From NCBI RefSeq assembly GCF_004114995.1, contig NZ_SDJP01000002.1, positions 1 through 64,000 of the forward strand: 64,000 nt of DNA. The letters are read 5' to 3'. Positions 22,545-31,576 of the stretch are shown here, one piece after another. The translations under genes and the position numbers were made by a program. This DNA comes from Halorubrum amylolyticum (lineage in GTDB: Archaea; Halobacteriota; Halobacteria; Halobacteriales; Haloferacaceae). The notes beneath the pieces are model-generated. The model ran no database searches, was not told the origin of the DNA, and saw only the letters and a list, made by a program, of their open reading frames with translations. Within the stretch, counting starts at the first letter, position 1. Every line of letters starts with the position of its first letter.

Positions 22545-25500
22545 ATGACGACGATCGGATTCTACACGGCGACTGAGAACGAGCTCGGGTCGGTAGCCGC
22601 CGCGGCGGGCGAGACGGAGGTCGACCTCCTCGCCCGGTCAAAGGGAGACCTCGACGACCCGACGGACGTGGACGACTTCCTGTCGGAGCTGGTGGCGGCG
22701 GACGCCGCGGCGGTCGTGCTGTGGCTCCACGGCGGCACCGACAGCATGCCGGGGTACGAGCGCGCGACGGAACGGCTCCGCGAGGCGGGTGTCCCGGTCG
22801 TCGTGAAGGCGACCGGCGACGCGTTCGCCGCCGAGGACACGACGGCCGACGCCGAGCTCGCGACGCGGACTCGCGAGTACCTGGAGCACGGCGGGACCGC
22901 CAACCTCATGAACCTCCTGCGGTTCCTCGCCGACGCCTACGGTGCGGCGGCCGACGCGCCTCCCGGCGGCTACGAGCACGACGACCCGGTCGCGCTGCCG
23001 TCGGAGGGGGTCTACCACCCCGACCACCCGGGCGCGAGCTACGAGGAGTTGACCGCGACGTTGGACCCGGAGACGCCGACGGTCGGCGTCTGGTTCTACG
23101 CGTCCCACTGGACCCACGAGAACACCCGCTACGTCGACGCGCAGGTGCGCGCGCTGGAGGAGCGCGGCGTCGACGCGCTCCCGGTGTTCTGCGACCCCGC
23201 GGGCGACGAGGAGGGCTGGGACGCCGAGCGCGTCACCGACGAGTGGCTGCTCGACGACGACGGCGACCCGGTCGTCGACGCGATGTGCTCGTCGTTCATG
23301 TTCGCGCTGTCGATGGACGAGCGCGGCCGGAACGCGAGCGACGAGGGCGACGGCGCCGCGGAGGTGTTCCTCGACCGCCTCGGCGTCCCCGTGCTTCAGA
23401 CCGTGACGACGATGCGCTCGCGCTCGCGCTACGAGGCCAGCGACACGGGCGTGATGGGGTTCGAGCTCGCGCTCTCGGTGGCGCTGCCGGAGTTCGACGG
23501 CAACGTGATCACCCACCCCGTCTCGGGGAAGGAGCGCACCGAAGACGAGGCGGGGATCGGATCGGCTCCGAAACGGCACTTCCCGATCGACGACCGGATC
23601 GACCACGTCGCGTCGCTGGCGGTCAACTGGGCGCGGCTCCGGCACCTCCCGAACGACGAGGCGCGGGTGGCGGTCGTCCTCCACAACTACCCGCCGAGCG
23701 ACGACGGGATCGGGACCGCGTTCGGACTGGACACCCCCGAGAGCACGGTGAACCTCCTCGCGGAACTGGACGACCGCGGGTACGACCTCGGAGAGACCGG
23801 CGGAATCGACGGCAGCGACGGGGACAGCGGCGCCGCGGCCGCCGGACCCCCGACCGACGGCGAGGCGCTCATGGACGCGCTCACGTCCCAGCTCACCCTC
23901 GACGACCGCTGGGTCGCCCCGGAGGACGTCCGCGAGCTGAGCGTCGACACGGTCGCGCCCGACGCCTACCGCGAGCGGTTCGCGGGCCTCGATTCCGACT
24001 TCCGCGAGGCCGTCCTCGCGGAGTGGGGCGACCCGCCCGACCGCCCCTTCGCGATCCCGGGCGTCGAGTTCGGGAACGTCCTCGTGACGGTCCAGCCCCC
24101 GCGCGGATTCGGGATGGACCCCTCGAAGGTGTACCACGACTCCGACCTCCAGCCGCCCCACGACTACGTCGCCTTCTACGGCTGGGTCCGCGAGTCGTTC
24201 GACGCCGACGCGGTCGTCCATATGGGCACGCACGGTTCGCTGGAGTGGCTCCCCGGGAAGACCGTCGGGCTGGACTCGTCGTCCGCCCCCGACCAGCTGG
24301 TCGGCGACCTCCCGAACGTCTACCCCTACGTGATCAACAACCCCGGCGAGGGGACGCAGGCGAAGCGCCGGTCGTACGCCGCCGTCGTCGACCACCTCAC
24401 GCCGCCGATGGCGAATGCCGGGACGTACGACGACCTTGCGGAGCTGGAGGAGCTGGCCGACCAGTACCGCGAGGCCGGGACGATCGACGCGCGCCCCGAC
24501 GACGGCGAGCGACTCGAACGCCGGATCCGCGAGGCGGTCGACGATCTGGACCTCGCGGTCGAGCTGGGGGTCGTGGGCGACATCGATCAGAAGGCCGACG
24601 TGCGCGGCCCCGAGGAGGCCGGCTCCACGCTCGCGGCGGGCGAGGTGGCGGGTGACGAACTCCCGATCGACGACCTCGTCGAGCGAGTCCACGAGTACCT
24701 GACCGACGTGAAGACCACCCAGATCCGGATGGGGCTGCACACCCTCGGCGAGCCGCCCGCGGGCGACCGGCTCGTGGAGTACCTCGTCGCTCTCACCCGG
24801 CTGGAGAACCCCGGGGCGCCGAGCCTCCGCGAGTCGGTCGCGGGCGTCCTCGGCGTCGACTACGACCGGATGCGCGAGCGACCCGGCGCCTACGACGAGG
24901 CCCTCGGAATGACGTACGCGGCCGCCGCCGACCGCGTCCACGAGGTGAGCTGCGACCTCGTGGCGACGCTCGCGGCGCACGACTTCGACGTGCCGGCGTC
25001 GGAGCGCGAGGCCGACCCCGACGACGAGGTCAACATGAACCTCCTCGTCGTCGACGTCGACACCCTCGGCGACGGCCGGGCGAAGTCGGGCGCCCACGAC
25101 GACCTCCGCGAGGCGCTCCGCTACGTCTGCGAGGAAGCCGCTCCGCGCGTCGGCGGCGCTCGCGCGGAGGTCGGCAACGTCGCCGACGCGCTCGCCGGCG
25201 GGTACGTCCCGCCGGGCGGCAGCGGCGCGCCCACCCGCGGCGGCGTCGACCTGCTCCCCTCGGGGCGGAACTTCTACACGCTCGACCCGCGGAAGGTGCC
25301 CGCCCGCGCCGCGTGGGACGTGGGCAGGGAAGTCGCCGAGGGGATCTTGGACCGCCACGTAGATGACGCGGGAGAGTACCCCGAGGAGGTCGGCGTCGTC
25401 GCGTGGGGGACGCCCACCGTCCGGACGCGGGGGGAGACCGTCGCGCAGGTGCTCGCGCTGATGGGCGTCGAGCCGGTGTGGTCCGACGCCGGCCGCGTCG

Positions 25501-26513
25501 AGGACGTGGAGCCGATCCCGCTGGACGAACTGGGTCGCCCGCGGATCGACGTGACCACGCGGGTCTCCGGGCTTTTCCGGGACGCGTTCCCCGCGGCGGC
25601 GGGAGCGATCCACGACGCCGTCGACGCCGTGGTCGATCTGGACGAGCCGCACGACCGCAACTACGTCAAGAAACACGTCGAGGAGGAGGCCGACGAGCTG
25701 GCTGAGGCCGGGATTGACGACCCCGAGTCGGCCGCCCGTCACCGGGTGTTCACGACGACGCCCGGCGGCTACGGCGCCGGCACGAACAAGGCGGTCGACG
25801 AGGGCGAGTGGGAGGACCGCTCGGACCTCGCGGCGGTGTACACCCAGTGGGGCGGCTACGCCCTCGGGAAGCGCGGCCGCGTGAGCGAGGCGCATGACGC
25901 GTTCGAGCGCCGCCTCTCGAACGTCGAGGCGACCGTGAAGATCGAGGACACCGACGAGCAGGACGAGTTCGACTCCTCCGACTGGTACGCGTTCCACGGC
26001 GGGTTCATCACCGCGGTCACGGAGCACGCGGGCGCCGAGCCCGCCTCCTACGTCGGCGACTCATCGGACCCCGACGACGTGCGCATCTATACCAACGAGG
26101 AGAAGGTCCGGAAGGCGATGCGCTCGCGCGTCCTGAACCCGCGCTGGCTCGACTCGATGGAGGAGCACGGCTACAAGGGCGCTGGCGACCTCTCCACGAC
26201 GGTCGACGTGGTCCTCGGCTGGGACGCCACCACCGGCGTCGTGAGCGACACCCTCTGGGAGGCCGTGGCCGACGAGTACGCCTTCGACGAGGACCGCCGC
26301 GAGTGGCTGGCGGACGTGAACCCGTGGGCGCTCGACTCGATCACCGACACGCTGCTGGAGGCGATCGACCGCGGCCTCTGGGACGCCGATTCGAGGACCG
26401 AAGAGCGCCTGCGCGACCTGAACCTCCGCGCCGAGGGAGCGATCGAAGAGCGCGAGTCGCGGGACGCCGGCGAGGCGGACGCGCTCGCGGGACACCCGGA
26501 AGCGGGCGAGTAA
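22545..26513 (+). CDS. cobN: Cobaltochelatase large subunit CobN
   Basis: A 1322-residue CobN/ChlH-family protein that binds the corrin and inserts cobalt with ATPase/VWA partners. CobN signatures appear throughout: FRKP-like substrate regions, MGTHGSLEWLPGK, YPYVINNPGEGTQAKRR, GGYGAGTNKAV and a C-terminal EVFRxW-type block. The ATG at 22545 starts MTTIGFYTATENELGS and fits both the family and the promoter; the frame is open farther upstream but without homology. Its partner is divergently transcribed. CbiX in the same cluster also inserts cobalt. Confidence 0.95.
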   Translation: MTTIGFYTATENELGSVAAAAGETEVDLLARSKGDLDDPTDVDDFLSELVAADAAAVVLWLHGGTDSMPGYERATERLREAGVPVVVKATGDAFAAEDTTADAELATRTREYLEHGGTANLMNLLRFLADAYGAAADAPPGGYEHDDPVALPSEGVYHPDHPGASYEELTATLDPETPTVGVWFYASHWTHENTRYVDAQVRALEERGVDALPVFCDPAGDEEGWDAERVTDEWLLDDDGDPVVDAMCSSFMFALSMDERGRNASDEGDGAAEVFLDRLGVPVLQTVTTMRSRSRYEASDTGVMGFELALSVALPEFDGNVITHPVSGKERTEDEAGIGSAPKRHFPIDDRIDHVASLAVNWARLRHLPNDEARVAVVLHNYPPSDDGIGTAFGLDTPESTVNLLAELDDRGYDLGETGGIDGSDGDSGAAAAGPPTDGEALMDALTSQLTLDDRWVAPEDVRELSVDTVAPDAYRERFAGLDSDFREAVLAEWGDPPDRPFAIPGVEFGNVLVTVQPPRGFGMDPSKVYHDSDLQPPHDYVAFYGWVRESFDADAVVHMGTHGSLEWLPGKTVGLDSSSAPDQLVGDLPNVYPYVINNPGEGTQAKRRSYAAVVDHLTPPMANAGTYDDLAELEELADQYREAGTIDARPDDGERLERRIREAVDDLDLAVELGVVGDIDQKADVRGPEEAGSTLAAGEVAGDELPIDDLVERVHEYLTDVKTTQIRMGLHTLGEPPAGDRLVEYLVALTRLENPGAPSLRESVAGVLGVDYDRMRERPGAYDEALGMTYAAAADRVHEVSCDLVATLAAHDFDVPASEREADPDDEVNMNLLVVDVDTLGDGRAKSGAHDDLREALRYVCEEAAPRVGGARAEVGNVADALAGGYVPPGGSGAPTRGGVDLLPSGRNFYTLDPRKVPARAAWDVGREVAEGILDRHVDDAGEYPEEVGVVAWGTPTVRTRGETVAQVLALMGVEPVWSDAGRVEDVEPIPLDELGRPRIDVTTRVSGLFRDAFPAAAGAIHDAVDAVVDLDEPHDRNYVKKHVEEEADELAEAGIDDPESAARHRVFTTTPGGYGAGTNKAVDEGEWEDRSDLAAVYTQWGGYALGKRGRVSEAHDAFERRLSNVEATVKIEDTDEQDEFDSSDWYAFHGGFITAVTEHAGAEPASYVGDSSDPDDVRIYTNEEKVRKAMRSRVLNPRWLDSMEEHGYKGAGDLSTTVDVVLGWDATTGVVSDTLWEAVADEYAFDEDRREWLADVNPWALDSITDTLLEAIDRGLWDADSRTEERLRDLNLRAEGAIEERESRDAGEADALAGHPEAGE

Positions 26514-26540
26514 ATTCGATTACGACCATTATCAACGCAC

Positions 26541-27293
26541 ATGAACGACGCATCCGACACGACGACGCACGACGACAAAAACGACGCATCCGACACGACG
26601 ACGCACGACGACACGGACGACAGCGAGGCGTACGCCGACCTCGGCGCGACGACCGAGGCGGCGATGGACATCGCCGAGACCAGCATGGACCGGGTTCACG
26701 AACTCGTTCCGCAGGAGACGCTCGCGGACCGGCTGCGCGCGAAGTCGGTGCACGCGACCGGCGATCCGGAGTTCCAGCACCTCGTCCGGTTCACCGGCGG
26801 CGACGAGAGCGAGCCGGTCCGCGCCGGCGCGCGGGCGGTGCTCGACGAGCGACCGATCGTGACGGACATCACGATGGTGAAGTCCGGGATCACCGGTCGG
26901 GGGCACGGCTGCGCGGTGCGGAAGGCGATCGGCAACGGCGCCGAGCTGGCCGCCGAGACCGGGATGACGCGCACCGCGGCGGCCGTGCTCGAACTCGACC
27001 GCGAGGGCGTCTACGACGGGGCGATCGCGGTCGTCGGAAACGCGCCGACCGCGGCGCTCGCGCTCGCGGACTGCATCGAGAGCGGCACCCGACCGGCGGC
27101 CGTCGTCGCGACGCCCGTCGGGTTCGTGAAAGCCGCCGACTCGCGCGAGCGGATCCGGGCGATCTGCGCCGCACACGGCGTGCCCGCGGTGACGAACGTC
27201 GGCCGCCGCGGCGGGAGCGGCCTCGCGGCCGGGCTGACGAACGAACTCGTCCACGTCGCCAGCGACGCCCGCGACGGAGCGGTCGAGCTGTGA
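26541..27293 (+). CDS. cbiC: Cobalt-precorrin-8 methylmutase CbiC
   Basis: A 250-residue CbiC/CobH enzyme that moves a methyl group from C11 to C12, giving hydrogenobyrinate or cobyrinate. Family blocks: ITDITMVKSGITGRGH-type segment near residue 110, CAVRKAIGNGAELA and PVGFVKAADSRE. The catalytic histidine is in the GRGHGC segment. The first 24 residues are a perfect 12-residue unit (NDASDTTTHDD plus one) given twice, encoded by a 36-base tandem repeat. The GTG of cbiE overlaps the stop. Confidence 0.94.
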   Translation: MNDASDTTTHDDKNDASDTTTHDDTDDSEAYADLGATTEAAMDIAETSMDRVHELVPQETLADRLRAKSVHATGDPEFQHLVRFTGGDESEPVRAGARAVLDERPIVTDITMVKSGITGRGHGCAVRKAIGNGAELAAETGMTRTAAAVLELDREGVYDGAIAVVGNAPTAALALADCIESGTRPAAVVATPVGFVKAADSRERIRAICAAHGVPAVTNVGRRGGSGLAAGLTNELVHVASDARDGAVEL

Positions 27294-28111
27294 CGGGCGA
27301 CGAGACGGGTGACGAGCCGGACGACGAGGCGGACGACAAGGCGGACGACGAGCCGAATCCACCGACGCTTCCGGATCGCCCGGCCGAGACGGCGAGCGCG
27401 ACGCCGGAGCCGCCGCGGACCGGTTCTGGGGGCGAGGAACTCGTCCACGCCGTCGGCATCGGCCCGGGGAACACCGAGCTGCTGACGCGGCGCGCGGGGC
27501 GGCTGCTCCGAGACGCGGATGTCGTCGTCGGCTTCGAGACGGTCGTCGACTTCGTCGCCGACGAGACGGACGCGGAGCTGATCACCTGCGGCTACCGCGA
27601 CGAGCCCGAGGCGCTCGGGCGGTTCGCCGACCGCGTCGCCGACGGCGCGCGCGGGGTCGCCGTGCTCATGGGCGATCCGAACCACTCCGGCTACCAGTTC
27701 CTCGGGAAGGTCGAGGCCGCGGTCGACGCGCCGGTCGCGGTCGTCCCCGGGATCTCCTCGGTGCAGGTCGCCGCGAGCCGGGCGCGAACGCCGCTGGAGG
27801 AGTCGGTCTTCGAGACGCTCCACGTTAGGGGCGACGTTTCGCCCGCTCTCGCGCGCCTCGGCCGGGCCGTCGGCGACCGCAACCTGATCGTGATCCCGCG
27901 TCCGTACGACTGGATGCCCGAAGACATCGCGGCCGAACTCGTCAGCGGGGGCGCGGACCGGGGCCTCGACGCGCTCGTCTGCGAACGGCTGACTCACTCC
28001 GACGAGCAGATTACGCGGACCGACCTCGGGACGCTGGCCGACGGCGCCGGCGGCGACGACCCGGCCGACAGCGCCTTTTCCGACCTCACCGTGCTCGTCG
28101 TCCGCGCCTGA
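27290..28111 (+). CDS. cbiE: Cobalt-precorrin-7 C5-methyltransferase CbiE
   Basis: A 273-residue tetrapyrrole methylase. After a disordered acidic leader (about 50 residues with GDE/DDE/DDK repeats) come HAVGIGPGNTELLTRRA, LMGDPNHSGYQFLG and VPGISSVQVAASR, the CbiE/CobL-N pattern. CbiE methylates C5 and works with CbiT, which is separate here (the two are fused in CobL). It is the last gene of the cluster, ending 63 bases before a convergent gene. No cbiA, cbiB, cbiD or cbiJ is seen in the window. Confidence 0.92.
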   Translation: MTGDETGDEPDDEADDKADDEPNPPTLPDRPAETASATPEPPRTGSGGEELVHAVGIGPGNTELLTRRAGRLLRDADVVVGFETVVDFVADETDAELITCGYRDEPEALGRFADRVADGARGVAVLMGDPNHSGYQFLGKVEAAVDAPVAVVPGISSVQVAASRARTPLEESVFETLHVRGDVSPALARLGRAVGDRNLIVIPRPYDWMPEDIAAELVSGGADRGLDALVCERLTHSDEQITRTDLGTLADGAGGDDPADSAFSDLTVLVVRA

Positions 28112-28174
28112 TCCGGGAAGGTCGACGCGGAAGATCCGCCTGCTCAGTCGCGCCGGTGGTCGGGGGTTCCGAAG

Positions 28175-28630
28175 TCACCCCTCGTCGACTCGACGGCGAC
28201 CCCGCAATCGGTCGGACTCGTCGGAGCCCGTCGCCGACATCGCGTCGAACCCGAGGTCCCGGTAGAACCCCTCCAGTTTCGGGTCGAACTCGGCGGTGAC
28301 CGCGGCGACCTCGGGGTCGCGCTCGGCGCGTCGCACCGCCGCGGCGACGAGCGCGGAGCCGATCCCCCGCCCGCGACGCGCCCGCCTGACCGCGACGGCG
28401 TCGACGTGGAGCCGCTCCGGCTTCGGGCGCGTCGCGACCAGCGCGCCGACGACCGCGTCCGTCCTCTCGAACCGCGCGACGAGGGCGTCATCCGCGCCGA
28501 TCGCGGCGTCGACGGCTTCGGGGGTCGTTTCCAGCATGGCGGCGTCGAGCACGCGGAGAACATCGAGGCGATCGTCCGGCGAGGGCGTCTCTATCGCGAT
28601 GCCCTCTGGCGGGTCGCGCTCCCCGCTCAC
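28175..28630 (-). CDS. GNAT family N-acetyltransferase
   Basis: A 151-residue acetyltransferase of the GNAT fold. The acetyl-CoA-binding motif is ARRGRGIGSALV (about residues 84-95), followed by the beta-5/alpha-4 region ending EGFYRDLGFD, typical of the family. The substrate is unknown. The GTG start overlaps the stop of the SAMP2-like gene by four bases, so the two are probably translationally coupled, which raises the chance that it acts in the same process. The last 15 residues are charged and probably disordered. Confidence 0.85.
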   Translation of the reverse strand: MSGERDPPEGIAIETPSPDDRLDVLRVLDAAMLETTPEAVDAAIGADDALVARFERTDAVVGALVATRPKPERLHVDAVAVRRARRGRGIGSALVAAAVRRAERDPEVAAVTAEFDPKLEGFYRDLGFDAMSATGSDESDRLRGRRRVDEG

Positions 28631-28875
28631 GCGCCGCCGTCCGCCGGGCTATCGTTCGCCGGGCTGCCGCCCGTCGATCCGCCCTTAATCAGCCGGAGCA
28701 GCCGAACTTCCTCTGCGTCGACGACGCGGTCGCCGGGAACCGGCGAGCCGTCGACCAGCGCCGACGCCTCCTGCGGGTGGTAGCCCGCTTCGCGGATGAG
28801 GTCGGCGTAGGTGGCGTCGTCGGGGAGGTCGTACTCCGCCGTCCCCTCGCCGACGACTTCGACGGTGACGTTCAT
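28627..28875 (-). CDS. samp2: SAMP2-like ubiquitin-like small modifier with a C-terminal extension
   Basis: An 82-residue beta-grasp protein. Residues 1-66 (MNVTVEVVGEGTAEYDL to RLLRLIKGG) align with Haloferax SAMP2, which is 66 residues long and ends in the diglycine that UbaA activates. Here the frame continues 16 residues past G65-G66 with a Gly/Ser/Pro/Asp-rich tail ending GGA. As written, the diglycine is internal and would need cleavage, as for eukaryotic ubiquitin precursors. It lies 34 bases after gatB on the same strand and overlaps a GNAT gene. Confidence 0.88.
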   Translation of the reverse strand: MNVTVEVVGEGTAEYDLPDDATYADLIREAGYHPQEASALVDGSPVPGDRVVDAEEVRLLRLIKGGSTGGSPANDSPADGGA

Positions 28876-28909
28876 CGGCGCGCGGCCTCGATGCGGGTAC
28901 TCACGGAAG

Positions 28910-30397
28910 TTACTCGTCCAGCTCCTCGCGGAGCAGCCCGTTCACCTCGCCGGGGTCGGCGCTCCCGCCCGTCGCCTGCATCACCTGTCCGACGAGGAAG
29001 TTGATCGCGCTCTCGTCGCCGTCGTGGTAATCGTCGACCGCGTCGGGGTTGCCGTCGATGGCGGCCGCGACGGCGGCCTCGACTTCGCCGGAGCCGGCGA
29101 CGCCGAGCCCCTCGCGCTCGATGACGGTCTCGGGGTCCTCGCCCTCGTCGAGCATCTCGCGGAGGACGACCTCCTCGGCGTTTTTCACCGTTAGCTCCTC
29201 GGCGGCGACGAGTTCGATGAGGCGTGTGAACTCGTCGAGCCGGTCCTCCACGTCCGTGATCGACATCTCCCGGTAGTTGAGCTCGCCGAGCAGGTTGTCG
29301 GCGACCCACGTCGCGGCGAGTTCGGGATCGAACGATTCGGCCACGTCCTCGAAGAAGTCTGCGACCGCCTTCGTGGAGGTGAGCTTCGAGGCGGACTCGC
29401 GGTCGAGCCCGTACGCCTCGCGGAAGCGCTCGCGGCGGGCGTCGGGCAGCTCCGGGATCGGAATCTGCTCTTTCCAGTCGGAGACTTCGAGGGCGGGAAG
29501 GTCGGCCTCCCGGAAGTAACGGTAGTCCTTCTCGGCCTCCTTCGAGCGCATCGAGACGGTGACACCGCGCGCTTCGTCCCAGTGGCGGGTCTCCTGTTCG
29601 ATCTCGCGGCCGCGCCGGAGCACGTTCTCCTGTCTGGTGACCTCGTACGCGAGCGCCTGCTCGGCGCCCTTGTGACTGGAGATGTTCTTCACTTCGGCGC
29701 GGTTCACGTCCGCGAGCGCGTCCCCGGTGATCGTCCCGTCGTCGGCGACCGCGCTGTCGGGGACCAGCGAGACGTTGGCGTCGACGCGCAGGCTCCCGTC
29801 GCGTGTCGGGTCGAAGACGCCGAGGTACTCCAGTACCTCTTCGAGTTTCGCGAGGAACGCCCGCGTCTCCGCCGGCGACCGGAAGTCCGGCTCGGTGACG
29901 ATCTCCATCAGGGGCGTCCCGGCGCGGTTGTAGTTGACGAGGGTGTGCGTCGCCGACTCGATGGAGCCGCCGGCGTGCTGGAGGCTCCCGGGGTCCTCTT
30001 CGAGGTGCGCGCGGGTGATCCCGATGGTGCGGGCCTCGTCGCCGACGCGGACCTCCAACTCGCCGGACTGGCAGATCGGGGCGTCGTACTGCGTGAGCTG
30101 GAAGTTCTTCGGCAGGTCGGGGTAGTAGTAGTTCTTCCGGTGAAACGTGGTCGTCTCGGGGATGTCGGCGTCGATCGCCTTCCCCACCTTCACGGCGGCC
30201 TCGACGGCGGCCTCGTTGAGGACCGGCAGCGCGCCCGGCAGCCCGAGGCAGGTCGGGCACGTGCGCGTGTTCGGCTCCTCGTCCTCTTCGGGCTCCGTCG
30301 AGCAGCCGCAGAAGATCTTCGTGTCGGTCTCGAGCTGGACGTGGACCTCCAGCCCGATCACGACCGTCCGCTCCTCCGTCGCGGCCTGAGTGCTCAT
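28910..30397 (-). CDS. gatB: Asp/Glu-tRNA amidotransferase subunit B
   Basis: A 495-residue GatB, the tRNA-binding and kinase subunit of GatCAB, which converts Asp-tRNA(Asn), and in some lineages Glu-tRNA(Gln), to the amide. The signature VVIGLEVHVQLETDTKIFC (near residue 12), the zinc cysteines (CGCST and CPTCLGLPG) and the LVNYNRAGTPLMEIV block are all present. The C-terminal YqeY-like tail ends VNGLLREELDE. The ATG at 30397 gives the normal family start; upstream codons are low-complexity. gatA and gatC are not in the window. Confidence 0.97.
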   Translation of the reverse strand: MSTQAATEERTVVIGLEVHVQLETDTKIFCGCSTEPEEDEEPNTRTCPTCLGLPGALPVLNEAAVEAAVKVGKAIDADIPETTTFHRKNYYYPDLPKNFQLTQYDAPICQSGELEVRVGDEARTIGITRAHLEEDPGSLQHAGGSIESATHTLVNYNRAGTPLMEIVTEPDFRSPAETRAFLAKLEEVLEYLGVFDPTRDGSLRVDANVSLVPDSAVADDGTITGDALADVNRAEVKNISSHKGAEQALAYEVTRQENVLRRGREIEQETRHWDEARGVTVSMRSKEAEKDYRYFREADLPALEVSDWKEQIPIPELPDARRERFREAYGLDRESASKLTSTKAVADFFEDVAESFDPELAATWVADNLLGELNYREMSITDVEDRLDEFTRLIELVAAEELTVKNAEEVVLREMLDEGEDPETVIEREGLGVAGSGEVEAAVAAAIDGNPDAVDDYHDGDESAINFLVGQVMQATGGSADPGEVNGLLREELDE

Positions 30398-30526
30398 TAC
30401 CGACCCGTTGCGGGCGGGCCACCTAAATCGTGTCGGGACCGACACGCGGCGTCCCGGCGCGGGACCGCCGAGCCTCGGGCGGTGCGCCCGCCCCGGGGAC
30501 GAGGGCCGCCGCCGTCCCGGGGCGCG

Positions 30527-30534
30527 CTTTTTAA
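30527..30534 (+). promoter_or_regulatory. TATA box of the phosphoesterase gene
   Basis: Cttttta is the only AT-rich run in a GC-rich region and is centred about 28 bases before the ATG at 30559, giving a leaderless transcript. Confidence 0.55.
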
Positions 30535-30558
30535 GCCCGGGGCGGGCCGAACGGGACC

Positions 30559-31077
30559 ATGCTCGTCGTCGTTTCCGACACGCACGCACGCGAGGAGTCG
30601 AAGCTCCAGGGCCGGACCCTCGACGCGGTCCGGGAGGCCGAGATCGTCGTCCACGCCGGCGACTTCTACCGCGAACCGGTGCTCGACGCGTTCGAGTCGA
30701 CCGCCCGGACCCTGCGAGGCGTGTACGGAAACAACGACGACGCGGCGATCCGCGATCGGCTCCCGGAGGTGCGGACGGTGGAATACGCCGGCGTCCGGTT
30801 CGCGGTCACCCACCGGCACCGCAACGGCGACACCGGACTCGCGATGCTCGCCAGGGAGCGCGACGCGAACGCCGTGATCTGCGGCCACAGCCACCGTCCC
30901 CGGTTCGACGACGGCGGCGGGCTCCCGATACTGAACCCGGGGAGCCACGCGCAGCCGCGGGGGAACCGCCCGGCGCACGCGGAGTTCGAACCGACCGCCG
31001 GGGACGAGAACGCCCTGAGCGGTCGGCTCGTCACGCCGGACGGAGCGGTCTTCGAGGAGTTCCGGATAGCGCCGTGA
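30559..31077 (+). CDS. YfcE/MJ0936-type metallophosphoesterase
   Basis: A 172-residue calcineurin-like phosphoesterase. Metal ligands follow the family order: D7 and H9 (VSDTH), D35 (HAGDF), the GNND motif at 57-60, histidines in VTHRH, and the terminal GHSH. Archaeal members of this size act as phosphodiesterases in vitro, but natural substrates are mostly unknown. The C-terminus is the usual NPGS strand and a short beta extension. It is divergent from gatB. Confidence 0.9.
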   Translation: MLVVVSDTHAREESKLQGRTLDAVREAEIVVHAGDFYREPVLDAFESTARTLRGVYGNNDDAAIRDRLPEVRTVEYAGVRFAVTHRHRNGDTGLAMLARERDANAVICGHSHRPRFDDGGGLPILNPGSHAQPRGNRPAHAEFEPTAGDENALSGRLVTPDGAVFEEFRIAP

Positions 31078-31446
31078 GCTGCGGGATCAGGCGTGACGCC
31101 GTCTCGGAGCGACGGTCGGGACCGCCGCCGGTCGTCGGAGACGTGACGCCCGCCGAACGGGGAACGTCGGCGGGCGACGGCGACGCCCCGCGGGTCGGTC
31201 GACCGGTGGAAGAGGGGGGCAGGGGATCGGGAGAGAGATCCGAACGGGCGGACATCGCGTGCCGTCTCGATCGATGGCCGACCGAGGAGTGAGGGCCGAA
31301 GCGGGGGTCGCGTCGATACCTTGTGCCGGCGATAGCTTATAGCTAGCTTAGGCACAAAAGCGCGTTTTAGTCACCGCCCGGAGGGCGGGCGACCCGGCGG
31401 ATCGTGGTGCCGAAACGCATAACACCGTTCCGACGGATTCGAGTGT
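31078..31446. other. Intergenic stretch, 369 bp
   Basis: No gene is evident. The first 240 bases are GC-rich with only shadow frames. An AT-richer pocket at about 31325-31370 contains tagcttatagctagctta, partly self-complementary, and aaaagcgcgttttag. It is a candidate terminator or promoter for the small gene at 31447, though it sits about 80 bases away from it. Confidence 0.4.
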
Positions 31447-31575
31447 ATGCTCCCGGTCGAACCGTTGTTTGTCGTGATCCTCGTCGCCCTGCTCGGGTTC
31501 TTCTTCTTCGGGTTCCTTCTCGTCCGGCGCACCCTGACTGGACTCCGCGAAGGGTACGAAGACGGGCAGCAGTAA
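31447..31575 (+). CDS. 42-aa single-helix microprotein before the phosphate transporter
   Basis: A 42-residue protein starting MLPVEPLFVVILVALLGF. It has one hydrophobic helix (residues 5-26, with five phenylalanines) and a basic-then-polar tail ending YEDGQQ. It ends one base before the ATG of the Pi transporter, so the two are almost certainly co-transcribed. Similar tiny proteins occur in this position in other haloarchaea as far as I recall. A role as a small transporter subunit or regulator is plausible but unproven. Confidence 0.8.
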   Translation: MLPVEPLFVVILVALLGFFFFGFLLVRRTLTGLREGYEDGQQ

Positions 31576-31576
31576 G

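Noticed and set aside
22638-26027. 1129-codon minus-strand frame inside cobN
   Set aside because: CobN is certain by its motifs, and the opposite frame shows only biased codon complement.
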